Of a stretch of 31,490 nt of DNA, positions 17,309 to 25,230 are shown in pieces. The position numbers and the translations under genes were made by a program. The notes under the pieces are model-generated. The model made no database searches. It saw nothing but the letters and a program-made list of their open reading frames with translations, and was not told the DNA's origin. How positions within the stretch are numbered: the stretch's first letter is position 1; the number at the start of each line of letters is the position of its first letter. Origin of the DNA: an uncultured bacterium (lineage in GTDB: Bacteria; CSSED10-310; CALFER01); contig CALFER010000096.1 in NCBI GenBank assembly GCA_937951895.1, forward strand, positions 1-31,490, in the 5' to 3' direction.

Positions 17309-19678
17309 TCAATACTTCAGTTTGACACCGAATGACGGCAGAAACGGCATCCCGGTTTCCTCGTCGCGCTCCGTGAAATCCTCGTTGTAATCGTAACTCT
17401 GAATGTTGTCCCGGCCGTAGGCGTTGATCACATCCAGATAGAACGTCGCATCGAGCGCTCCCCAGGTGCGCTTGTACTGCACTCTCAGATCGAGCCGGTG
17501 ATTCAACGGATATCGGGACGTGTTTTCTTTGTTTTCCGGATCTTCGCGCTGATACGTGAAGGTTTCTCCGGCATCCGGTTCATACACGCCGTCCCCATCG
17601 AGATCCTCCACCACCCGGATAATCCGTGTGAGGGGGGTGTAGGGGAACCCGCTGCCGAACTGCCACTTCCATCCGACGTCCCAATGCTTCGAGAGTTGAT
17701 AGCCGCCGGTGAGTGTGAGCGTGTGGCGGCGGTCCCAGGATTCCCACTGGTAGTCTTCGCCCTTCGATCGGCTCCGTGCCTCGCTGTAGGTATAAGTCGC
17801 CATGCCGTAATAGGGGCGATCCGGGCTGTCGAGCAGCGTGAAGGACAGATCGATCCCGCGCGCATACCCCTCACGGGTATTCTGTGGAATGAAGGTCGAA
17901 CTGTCGCGGGTAAAAGGATGCGCCTGGTCGTTTTCATCCAGCACGAGCACGGTTTCGGGTTCTTCGCCCGATTCGAGCAGATCGCTGAGATCCTTGTAAT
18001 AGACATCCGCCGTGAGTTCCCATCCGGACCGGCTCTCGTAGGTCGTCCCGAGCAGATAATGGATGGCGCGTTCGGGTTTCAAACCGAGATCCTTGATGCC
18101 GCGCAGGTCGAGAAAATACCCGTCACCCTGCAGCGATTCGTAACTCGGGAACTGACAATACTGCCCCCATGCCGCCCGGACCTGCAGGCTCTCGACCGGG
18201 CTCCAGTTCAATGACGCACGCGGACTCCATTCACTCATGTCGCTCAGGGTCGATCGATCCCAGCGAACACCGCCCTGCAGTTCGAGTTCCGGGATGATTT
18301 CCCAGGTGTCCTGAAGAAAGGCCCCGTACTTGTTGAAATTCTGGCGGGTGTCGAAGTCCCGCAAACTGTCGGGGATGTCGATCCGCGGATCGTCCGTGTT
18401 GATCTGAAAGGTGACCTTGTTGAGGCTCCGCATGAGTTCGCCTCCGGCGATGACGGTGTGGGAATCGGTGTAATACTCGAGCATGGGCCGGAACAGGTTG
18501 GCGGTGCTGTCGAGATCCTGGGCGATGGATGTTTCAAACGCCGTCTCCCCTTCGCGGAACAGAACATCGGACACTTGCTGATTGCGCGCGGACGACAGCA
18601 GATAACTCAAGCGCAGACTGCGTCCGAACAGATGAGACCCGTTCAGACCCACAATGTAGTTTTTCTGATCGTCGCCGACCTTGATGTGATCCGTCTCATC
18701 CTTGTCTTCATCCAGATCCTCCGAGAGCGCCGTGCCTTCATCCGTGACGAGCGCGGTCAGTTTCCATTCGTGCTCCGGCGCCGGCTGCATGTACACGATC
18801 GCCTGCCCGTCGGTGAAACTCGGATACGACGAGTCGCTGTCGTCCATCGCTTTCAGAAGAACGTCGTAATAGGTGCGCCTGGCCGAAATCAGATAGCTGG
18901 AGGGGGTGCCCGGAAAAAGCCGGCCTTCAGCCATGAGATTGGCATTCGTGAGACTCGTGTTGATGCTGCCCGAAAACAGCCGCGACATGGTGCCGTGCCG
19001 GTTTTCGACATCGATGACCGCGGACAGACGGTCTCCATACCGCACGTCGAAACCGCCGGGAAACAACCGGACCGATTTCAACGTCTCGGGGTTGAACAGA
19101 CTCGTGAATCCGAACAAACGATACGGATCGTAAATCGGAATCCCGTCCAGATAGATCCCGTTCTGATCCGGCCGACCACCTCGGACGTACAAACGGGCCG
19201 AGTAATCGTCGCCTCCGATGACTCCCGGCATGGCACGCAGAGACTGCATGGCATCCTCGAACGCCCCCGGAACCTGAACGACGGTCTCGGGCGTCATCTT
19301 CTGAACCGGCTCGATTTCGTCGATCGGGTCCGCCTCGACAAGCGCCTCGTCTCTGTAGATCGGCAGCTTTTCGATCGCAATCCGGACCTCGGGCGACTCG
19401 CCTTCGTTCCCCCGGATCGTCAGGGTCGATTCGATGTAGCCTTCCTTGAACGCATGCAACTGGACGCGCGCCGGCCGCGTGAACGCCATCTCGAATCGAC
19501 CGTCCGCATCGGTGCGAATCTCACCGAACGAGGGAGAACTGACCAGTGCGTCGGGAATCGGCTGCTGGGAGGCGGAATCGACGACGAGGCCGTGGAGGGT
19601 GAACCCATCGAGGGCGAGAGTATGGACCGGCACGATGGTGGCGAGCAGCAGAAGAAGGGCAAACGGCAGAGATTTCAT
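17309..19678 (-). CDS. TonB-dependent outer-membrane receptor with carboxypeptidase-regulatory-like domain
   Basis: A 789-aa outer-membrane beta-barrel that would import a ligand using TonB energy. Signal peptide at residues 1-22 (MKSLPFALLLLLATIVPVHT). Residues 25-110 form a CarboxypepD_reg-like sandwich (GLVVDSASQQPIPDALV, TDADGRFEM). The plug domain follows, at about 125-235, with AMQSLRAMPGV, RLYVRGGRPDQNGIYLDGIPI and FPGGFDVRYGDRLSAVIDV. The rest is alternating barrel strands, and the protein ends in an aromatic residue (KLKY), as outer-membrane proteins do. AAAGGA before the ATG supports the start. It is divergent from the ECF sigma gene. No TonB, ExbB or ExbD gene is in the window and the ligand cannot be told. 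Confidence 0.9.
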   Translation of the reverse strand: MKSLPFALLLLLATIVPVHTLALDGFTLHGLVVDSASQQPIPDALVSSPSFGEIRTDADGRFEMAFTRPARVQLHAFKEGYIESTLTIRGNEGESPEVRIAIEKLPIYRDEALVEADPIDEIEPVQKMTPETVVQVPGAFEDAMQSLRAMPGVIGGDDYSARLYVRGGRPDQNGIYLDGIPIYDPYRLFGFTSLFNPETLKSVRLFPGGFDVRYGDRLSAVIDVENRHGTMSRLFSGSINTSLTNANLMAEGRLFPGTPSSYLISARRTYYDVLLKAMDDSDSSYPSFTDGQAIVYMQPAPEHEWKLTALVTDEGTALSEDLDEDKDETDHIKVGDDQKNYIVGLNGSHLFGRSLRLSYLLSSARNQQVSDVLFREGETAFETSIAQDLDSTANLFRPMLEYYTDSHTVIAGGELMRSLNKVTFQINTDDPRIDIPDSLRDFDTRQNFNKYGAFLQDTWEIIPELELQGGVRWDRSTLSDMSEWSPRASLNWSPVESLQVRAAWGQYCQFPSYESLQGDGYFLDLRGIKDLGLKPERAIHYLLGTTYESRSGWELTADVYYKDLSDLLESGEEPETVLVLDENDQAHPFTRDSSTFIPQNTREGYARGIDLSFTLLDSPDRPYYGMATYTYSEARSRSKGEDYQWESWDRRHTLTLTGGYQLSKHWDVGWKWQFGSGFPYTPLTRIIRVVEDLDGDGVYEPDAGETFTYQREDPENKENTSRYPLNHRLDLRVQYKRTWGALDATFYLDVINAYGRDNIQSYDYNEDFTERDEETGMPFLPSFGVKLKY

Positions 19679-19701
19679 GGGCGAATCCTTTCACGAATCA
19701 A

Positions 19702-19720
19702 CCGGGAGACGATCTCCCGG
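19702..19720 (-). promoter_or_regulatory. 8-bp hairpin in the leader of the receptor gene
   Basis: CCGGGAGA and TCTCCCGG are perfect complements around a 3-nt loop, 24 nt upstream of the receptor ATG and close to its ribosome site. It could modulate translation or mRNA stability, or be a dyad operator. Confidence 0.4.
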
Positions 19721-19809
19721 CACATTACTACGCGCCGGGAAGGAAAAAAACCCGCAGAATTTTTCCGGGGAGGGGTGCGATGCCGAGGATGAGGGGGGTG
19801 AGGAGTGCG

Positions 19810-19833
19810 ATTACGATAACGACAACGAGAACG
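19810..19833. repeat. Hexamer tract of the TCGTNN type
   Basis: Four consecutive hexamers ATTACG, ATAACG, ACAACG, AGAACG lie in the divergent receptor/sigma intergenic region. Read on the other strand this is a run of TCGTNN units, with the same TCG-plus-three period as the element at 1951-2042. Confidence 0.6.
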
Positions 19834-19873
19834 CCCAATGGTCGTAAATGAGATCGAGTCACGGGCGCGTCTA

Positions 19874-19902
19874 TTGATTCTCGGGCATGAAAGATGCAAA
19901 AT
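19874..19902 (+). promoter_or_regulatory. Candidate promoter of the sigma/kinase operon
   Basis: TTGATT (19874-19879) and CAAAAT (19897-19902) are spaced by 17 bases. Transcription would start only a few bases before the sigma ATG at 19913, which fits the lack of a Shine-Dalgarno there (a leaderless or near-leaderless message). Confidence 0.3.
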
Positions 19903-19912
19903 CGCTTCCGCG

Positions 19913-20443
19913 ATGAACGTCAATGAACTCTTTCCGGAAGTCTATGATCAGCTCCGCAAGCTCGCCCGCGCGTATCTCAGCCGATCGCCATCCGACTGCG
20001 CGATTCAGCCGACAATGATCGTTCATGAGGCCTATCTGCGTCTGGCCGATCAGACTCGCGCAAGCTGGCAGGGGAGGACGCACTTTTTCGCCGTCGGCGC
20101 CATGATGATGCGGCGCGTGCTGATCGACCTGATCCGCCGGCGTCACCGGGGAAAACGCGGAGGAAATCTCACCCGCGTCACACTCGACAGCCGAATCGAT
20201 CTCCCGTTCGACGCCAATCTCGATTGCGAGACGTTTCTCGCGATCCACGAAGCGCTCGAAAAGCTGGAGGCGGAGGATGCCCGCGAGGCGAAGATCGTTG
20301 AGATGCACTTTTTCGGGGGGTTGTCCTTCGATGAGATCGCCGGGCATCTCGGGGTATCGCTCCGGACCGTGCAGGGCGACTGGACGCACGCGCGGGCGTG
20401 GCTGAAACGGGCCCTGGATGCCGGGACGGAGCGGCCGGAATGA
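19913..20443 (+). CDS. ECF-type RNA polymerase sigma factor (planctomycete/acidobacterial Sig-70_X6 type)
   Basis: A 176-aa alternative sigma factor that would direct RNA polymerase to a dedicated promoter set. Region 2 spans about residues 10-85 (VYDQLRKLARAYL, TMIVHEAYLRLAD, THFFAVGAMMMRRVLIDLIRRR). Region 4 spans about 125-176 (EMHFFGGLSFDEIAGHLGVS, RTVQGDWTHARAWLKRAL). This is the subgroup often paired with Ser/Thr kinases and lacking a classical anti-sigma factor. The start MNVNELF is chosen because the conserved domain begins there; no ribosome site is visible and a longer frame to 19838 adds unrelated sequence. The stop overlaps the kinase start by ATGA, so the pair is coupled and phosphorylation-controlled activity is plausible. 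Confidence 0.9.
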   Translation: MNVNELFPEVYDQLRKLARAYLSRSPSDCAIQPTMIVHEAYLRLADQTRASWQGRTHFFAVGAMMMRRVLIDLIRRRHRGKRGGNLTRVTLDSRIDLPFDANLDCETFLAIHEALEKLEAEDAREAKIVEMHFFGGLSFDEIAGHLGVSLRTVQGDWTHARAWLKRALDAGTERPE

Positions 20444-23151
20444 GCGATCACGCCCGGGCGAAAGCGATTTTCCTGGAATTGTGCGGACTCCCCCGTGAGG
20501 AACGGCCGGGCAGACTCGATGTGCTGTGCAAGGGGAACACGGCATTGCGCGAGGAGGTCGAGTCACTGCTGCGGTATCATGAATCCGAAGCGGAAAATGA
20601 GACGGCGGAGCCGGGCGGGGTAACGATCGATGCGCCTGTTACGGGAAGACCACCGGCGGAACTCGTGCCAGGTGAAATCGTTGCGGGACGATATCGGATC
20701 TCGGGACTGATCGGTCGGGGCGGGATGGGATCGGTCTACCGGGCGGACGATACTGTGCTCAAGATCCCGGTCGCACAGAAGTTCTTCCTGTCGACCTCGC
20801 AGAAGGCACTCGATCGACTCATCAACGAAGTCCGGCTGGCGCGGCGCGTGACGCATCCCAATGTGTGCCAGGTGTTCGATGCCGGTGAGGACAACGGACG
20901 GCATTTCATCGTCATGGAGTATGTCCGCGGCGAGGATCTCGCGACGCTCCTGCGCAGAATCGGGCGGATTCCCCAGGACAAAATGCTGGTGATGGCACGA
21001 CAACTCTGCGAAGGACTCGCGGCAGCGCACGGCAAATCGATCTGCCACCGTGATCTGAAACCGGCGAACATCATGCTGGATCACGAAGGCAACGTGAAAA
21101 TCATGGATTTCGGAATCGCGGCCTCGCGGGGGATCGACGACGGCGAGATTGTGGCGGGAGGAACACCGGCCTATATGGCGCCCGAACAACTCGCATCGGC
21201 CGGGGCGTTTTCCGAGAAGAGCGATATATACGCGTTAGGGCTGGTGCTGTACGAAGCAATTACCGGCCATCCGGCTTACCGGGCGCGGACGATCTTCCAG
21301 CTTGCAGGACTCATGACCAAACATCCCCCCGAGCCGCCCTCACGGGTGGTGACGGGGATCGACCCGCGGTTCGACCGGGCAATCATGGCCGCAATCGAGC
21401 CGCTTCCGTCGAACCGTCCCGAATCGACTCTGCATCTGGCCGCCATGCTGCCGGGGATCGATGCCCTGCGCGTCGCGGGGCAGGCGGGGGTCACGCCTCC
21501 CGCGGATCTGGTCGCACGCGCGCCGGCCGGCACGTCGATTCACGGCCGGACCTTCGCCCTGAACCTCGCGGTCCTCCTCATCACCATGCTCGCGATCTGG
21601 CTCAATTCCGGCAGCATCGGACGACAATTGCCCGAATCAATCAAGTCGCCCGAAGTGATGGTGGAAGATGCCCGAACGCTCCTCGAACAAGCCGGATACG
21701 AAACGAATGAACTGAGATCGGATTATGGCTATCTGAATGATCCGACCGAGCCGGACCCCTCGAAAAATCTCCTGTTCTGGTTCCAGAAGGTCTACCAGCT
21801 CGATCCGGCCGAACCGACACGCTGGCTGGTGAACCGGACGGCGGACGATCGCGAGGATGCCCGGAGACCCTTTGCGGACGTGATCGGCGGCATCGTCATC
21901 ATGCTGCGTCTCGATCGCACCCTCCGCCACCTGCAACTCGTCTCGGTTCATCCGCTGGCGCTCGAAGACTCCCCCGCAGATCAACCCGTTCCGGACTGGG
22001 GGAGCTGGTTTCAGCACGCTGGATTGGACGATACACAGTATTCTGAAACAACTGCCGGACCTCCACCGGTAATCGCGGATCGCGTACTGACCTGGCGGCA
22101 AAACGACTGTGACGATCCGGAACAGTGTTGGGAGGTATCGGCGGCGACACTGCGACAGCGCATCACGTATTTTTCTCTTTTAAAAGATATCGATAATACT
22201 AAAAGACGGCTGGAGATATCGGATGCCGTTCGGGTTCGGCAGCTCTGGGTATATCTGCCGTTTCAGAACGGGATGTTTCTGATATCGCTGGTGCTGGCGG
22301 TGATGCACATCCGGCGGAAGCGGTGTGATTTGCGAGGGGCGTTCAAGCTGGTGGTGCTGCTGGTGCTGGCGACGCTGCTGGAATGGATCTTTCGTCTGGG
22401 GCATGTGGCGCATCCGCTTGAGGTATTCGGCGGGTTGTATCTGGATTTGATCCTGTTCGGACCCTTGTTTGCATGGATTTTCTATGCCGGTCTCGAACCG
22501 CTGGCCCGGCGTCATGTTCCGCATGTGTTGATCGACTGGAACAAGCTGTTGAGGTGGAAGATCCGGGATCCGGGGATCGGCCGGAGCCTGTTTACGGGGG
22601 CCATGGGCGGTGCGGTGGCGGTGCTGGCCGGACAGCTCGATGCGCGGATAGCCGTCTGGAGCGGACGGATTCCGTTCGACTCCGGCACAACAGCCTCCCT
22701 GGCGGATGTGTCGCTTCGCTTCCGTTACGCACTGGCGTACTGCCTGAGCCAGATTCCGGTCAGCGTGACCTTGTCGATCGTCGCGCTGTTTTTCTATTCG
22801 ATCATCCGGACGGTGATCCGTCACGAAATCCTCGCGAATAGTGTTTTTTCCGTCAGTTACGGTCTGCTCTGGGGGGTGCTCGGATACGCGTCCCCCTGGT
22901 CGTTTGCCGTGATGACCCCCATCGTCGCCATTCTCGCATACGTCATCCTGGCCCGCCGGGGGCTCCTGGCATCGATGACGGCCTTCCTGGTCGTCTTCAG
23001 CATCGAGGGATTTCCCCTGACAACCGATATGCTCGCATGGTACGCCATTCCCGGCCTGACCGGATTGATTCTCGCTCTCGCGATCGCTTTCACCGGCCTG
23101 ATCCTCGGCTCTCAGTCCACCATGGCGACGGATGACGCGGCCAGGCGATAA
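20440..23151 (+). CDS. Membrane-bound Hanks-type Ser/Thr protein kinase with C-terminal multi-helix module
   Basis: Receptor-like kinase of 903 aa. A short helical N-terminus precedes the kinase domain (about 85-345), which carries all catalytic marks: glycine loop IGRGGMGSVY (91-100), VAQK with K114, HRDLKPAN (203-210), MDFG (222-225) and APE (247-249). One membrane helix at about 372-389 leads to a probable periplasmic domain of about 210 residues. Further membrane helices begin at about 603; an FYAGLEPLARRHVPHVLIDW segment resembles the C-terminal module of acidobacterial and planctomycete kinases. The start is the ATG overlapping the sigma stop, with GGAG upstream; the frame continues upstream but only within the sigma gene. 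The sigma factor is the obvious candidate substrate. The signal sensed is unknown. Confidence 0.92.
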   Translation: MSDHARAKAIFLELCGLPREERPGRLDVLCKGNTALREEVESLLRYHESEAENETAEPGGVTIDAPVTGRPPAELVPGEIVAGRYRISGLIGRGGMGSVYRADDTVLKIPVAQKFFLSTSQKALDRLINEVRLARRVTHPNVCQVFDAGEDNGRHFIVMEYVRGEDLATLLRRIGRIPQDKMLVMARQLCEGLAAAHGKSICHRDLKPANIMLDHEGNVKIMDFGIAASRGIDDGEIVAGGTPAYMAPEQLASAGAFSEKSDIYALGLVLYEAITGHPAYRARTIFQLAGLMTKHPPEPPSRVVTGIDPRFDRAIMAAIEPLPSNRPESTLHLAAMLPGIDALRVAGQAGVTPPADLVARAPAGTSIHGRTFALNLAVLLITMLAIWLNSGSIGRQLPESIKSPEVMVEDARTLLEQAGYETNELRSDYGYLNDPTEPDPSKNLLFWFQKVYQLDPAEPTRWLVNRTADDREDARRPFADVIGGIVIMLRLDRTLRHLQLVSVHPLALEDSPADQPVPDWGSWFQHAGLDDTQYSETTAGPPPVIADRVLTWRQNDCDDPEQCWEVSAATLRQRITYFSLLKDIDNTKRRLEISDAVRVRQLWVYLPFQNGMFLISLVLAVMHIRRKRCDLRGAFKLVVLLVLATLLEWIFRLGHVAHPLEVFGGLYLDLILFGPLFAWIFYAGLEPLARRHVPHVLIDWNKLLRWKIRDPGIGRSLFTGAMGGAVAVLAGQLDARIAVWSGRIPFDSGTTASLADVSLRFRYALAYCLSQIPVSVTLSIVALFFYSIIRTVIRHEILANSVFSVSYGLLWGVLGYASPWSFAVMTPIVAILAYVILARRGLLASMTAFLVVFSIEGFPLTTDMLAWYAIPGLTGLILALAIAFTGLILGSQSTMATDDAARR

Positions 23152-23169
23152 AAAACCTGAAAAAATTTC

Positions 23170-23198
23170 TTGACAAAACGATAAACAGGCGTTATATA
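23170..23198 (+). promoter_or_regulatory. Near-consensus sigma70 promoter of the FG-GAP gene pair
   Basis: A perfect -35 TTGACA (23170-23175) and TATATA (23193-23198) are 17 bases apart, preceded by an A/T-rich stretch. A leader of about 85 nt follows, ending in GGAGG seven bases before the ATG at 23291. This suggests strong housekeeping expression, not dependence on the ECF sigma upstream. Confidence 0.75.
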
Positions 23199-23290
23199 GA
23201 GAAGCATCGGGACCCAAGACCGGATGAGATCCGGATCTGAATTTCATTTTTCGGGTTATATTTTAGCCAGGACAATCAGGAGGAAGAACG

Positions 23291-25213
23291 ATGAGACGGT
23301 TGATAGGGATTCGAAGTGTCATGATCACATGTGCGGCGCTCGCCTTGGCTCTGCCTGTAACGCATGGAATCAACGGAGATGGTTTCTCGGACCTGATCAT
23401 CGGCGTCCCGAATGAAACAATCGGAACATCCCTCAGTTGCGGCGCAATTCACGCGATCTACGGATCGTCCGCAGGGTTGACTGACGGGAACAACCAGTTC
23501 TTTACTCAGAGCGATCTGACCCCGGATGATCCCTCCCAAAGTTTCGATGAATTCGGAGCGGAAATCGTCTGTGGCGACTTCAACGGTGATTCGTTCTCGG
23601 ATTGCGCAATCGGAGTTCCAAGCGAGAACATCGGTGAATTGAACAATGCCGGTGTCGTGCATGTCATATACGGAACCGCTCAGGGCTTTCAGTCGGGAAA
23701 TCCGGTGCCTCAGTACATCTCGCAGGAAACCCCGGGGGTTCCCGGAAATGTCGAGGAATCCGCCGACTTCGGAGACGCGCTGGCTGCCGGAGATTTCAAT
23801 CATGACGGATATGATGATATTGCGATCGGTGCTCCCGGAATGTCCATCGGTCCCCTGGCGGGCGCCGGTGCCCTGTTCATATTCCCCGGCAGCGCCTCCG
23901 GCCTGACCACCAGTGGTCTTCAGGTTTTCGAACAGGGCGATCTGGGCGAGAGCAATCCCACAGAGCAGTACGATGGGTTCAGTGATGAACTGGCCGTCGG
24001 AGATCTCAATGGGGATGGCTTCGCCGATCTGGTGATCGGTTCCCGCAACGAGTCAATCGATGAAATCAACGATATGGAGGGATGCATGCACGTGATGTTC
24101 GGTTCCGCTGCCGGTCTGGTCACAACCGGAGCGCAGTGTTTCTGGCAGGGCATGAATCCGGATGTTCCGGGGGGCCCGGAGGCCTACGATTCATTTGGCG
24201 GGGTTCTTTCAACCGGAGATATCAATGCGGATGGATTCGATGATATCGCGGTCTCTTCCCGGGGTGAAGACATTACGGAAATCGGATCGAATGTCGGCAT
24301 GGTTCACATCTTCTTCGGCACTGAATCGGGTGTTGTCACGACCGGTGTCCAATCGTTCTTCCCTCTCGTGGACGACGGCGAGTTCGGTCATTCGCTGGCG
24401 ATGGGGGATCTCAATGGCGACGGTTTCATGGACCTGATCGCCGGATCGACCGGCTTCGATGTGCAGGGTTTCAATCACAGCGGTGCCGTGTATGTGTACT
24501 ATGGATCGGCCCTGGGGCTCGATTTTTCCGTCGACAGCGTCTTTCATGTCAATGATGGATTCGTTCAAGGAACCCCGGCCGATCTGGATCAATTCGGTTA
24601 CTCGGTCGTATCGGCTGACTTCGATGGAGATGGATACTGGGATATTGCCGCATCAGCGCTATCGGAGGATGTCGGAGCAATCGGTGGTGCCGGGGTTGTA
24701 CACATCCTGAGAGGCTCGGCGTCCGGCATCACCTCGACCGGTGCCCAGGCGTGGACTCAGGATACGGGCGATATTGCGGAAACCTGTGAAACGGCCGATT
24801 TTTTCGGCCAGACGCTTGCCGTGAGTAAAACGCGCAGTCAGCCGTCGAGTTGCACGGAAACGGGCGTATCGATCGAGATGCCGGGTGTGCTGTTTCATCC
24901 CGGAGACACCTGCGGCTGCACGGTCACGGTCTGCAACGCGGAATCCTCGGCCATCGCCAACCCCCTCTTCGTGATTCTCGAGGTGGCCGGTGCCTTTTAT
25001 TTCGCGCCGTCTTTCGGACCCTACGATCATTATCTCGATGAATATCCCACATTTCCGCCGGGTCGTACCCAGGTCACGGTCCTGCCGGAATTCATCTGGC
25101 CGCACGGTGTCGGCTCGTTCAGTGGCTGCACCTTCTATGGCGCCCTGACCGACACGGCCGTGACATCGATCATTGGAACCTTCAGTTCATGGGAATTTTC
25201 CTGGAACGAATAA
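23291..25213 (+). CDS. Secreted FG-GAP/VCBS seven-repeat beta-propeller protein (paralog 1)
   Basis: Exported protein of 640 aa with a signal peptide at about 1-26. Seven FG-GAP repeats of about 60-70 residues follow, each with a calcium-loop motif such as GDFNHDGYDDIAIGAP or GDLNGDGFADLVIGS, as in the integrin-alpha propeller. They predict a seven-bladed, Ca2+-binding propeller for surface adhesion or glycan/protein binding. After the propeller comes a domain of about 120 residues containing CGC, LFVILEVAG, YFAPSFG and YPTFPPG and ending in WNE; it is shared with the next gene. Strong promoter and GGAGG upstream. No LPXTG, autotransporter or type IX C-terminal signal is recognised, so the C-terminal domain itself may be the anchor or sorting module. 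Confidence 0.85.
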   Translation: MRRLIGIRSVMITCAALALALPVTHGINGDGFSDLIIGVPNETIGTSLSCGAIHAIYGSSAGLTDGNNQFFTQSDLTPDDPSQSFDEFGAEIVCGDFNGDSFSDCAIGVPSENIGELNNAGVVHVIYGTAQGFQSGNPVPQYISQETPGVPGNVEESADFGDALAAGDFNHDGYDDIAIGAPGMSIGPLAGAGALFIFPGSASGLTTSGLQVFEQGDLGESNPTEQYDGFSDELAVGDLNGDGFADLVIGSRNESIDEINDMEGCMHVMFGSAAGLVTTGAQCFWQGMNPDVPGGPEAYDSFGGVLSTGDINADGFDDIAVSSRGEDITEIGSNVGMVHIFFGTESGVVTTGVQSFFPLVDDGEFGHSLAMGDLNGDGFMDLIAGSTGFDVQGFNHSGAVYVYYGSALGLDFSVDSVFHVNDGFVQGTPADLDQFGYSVVSADFDGDGYWDIAASALSEDVGAIGGAGVVHILRGSASGITSTGAQAWTQDTGDIAETCETADFFGQTLAVSKTRSQPSSCTETGVSIEMPGVLFHPGDTCGCTVTVCNAESSAIANPLFVILEVAGAFYFAPSFGPYDHYLDEYPTFPPGRTQVTVLPEFIWPHGVGSFSGCTFYGALTDTAVTSIIGTFSSWEFSWNE

Positions 25214-25230
25214 ACAGAGAGGTAATCAGA

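Noticed and set aside
19745..19775. Possible terminator, a CCCG/CGGG stem followed by seven T on the minus strand
   Set aside because: Only four base pairs with an 11-nt loop, and it lies upstream of the receptor gene with no minus-strand gene before it to terminate.
22180..23247. 355-codon minus-strand open frame opposite the kinase C-terminus
   Set aside because: Gln/Arg/His-rich shadow with no domain; the opposite strand has a complete kinase gene.
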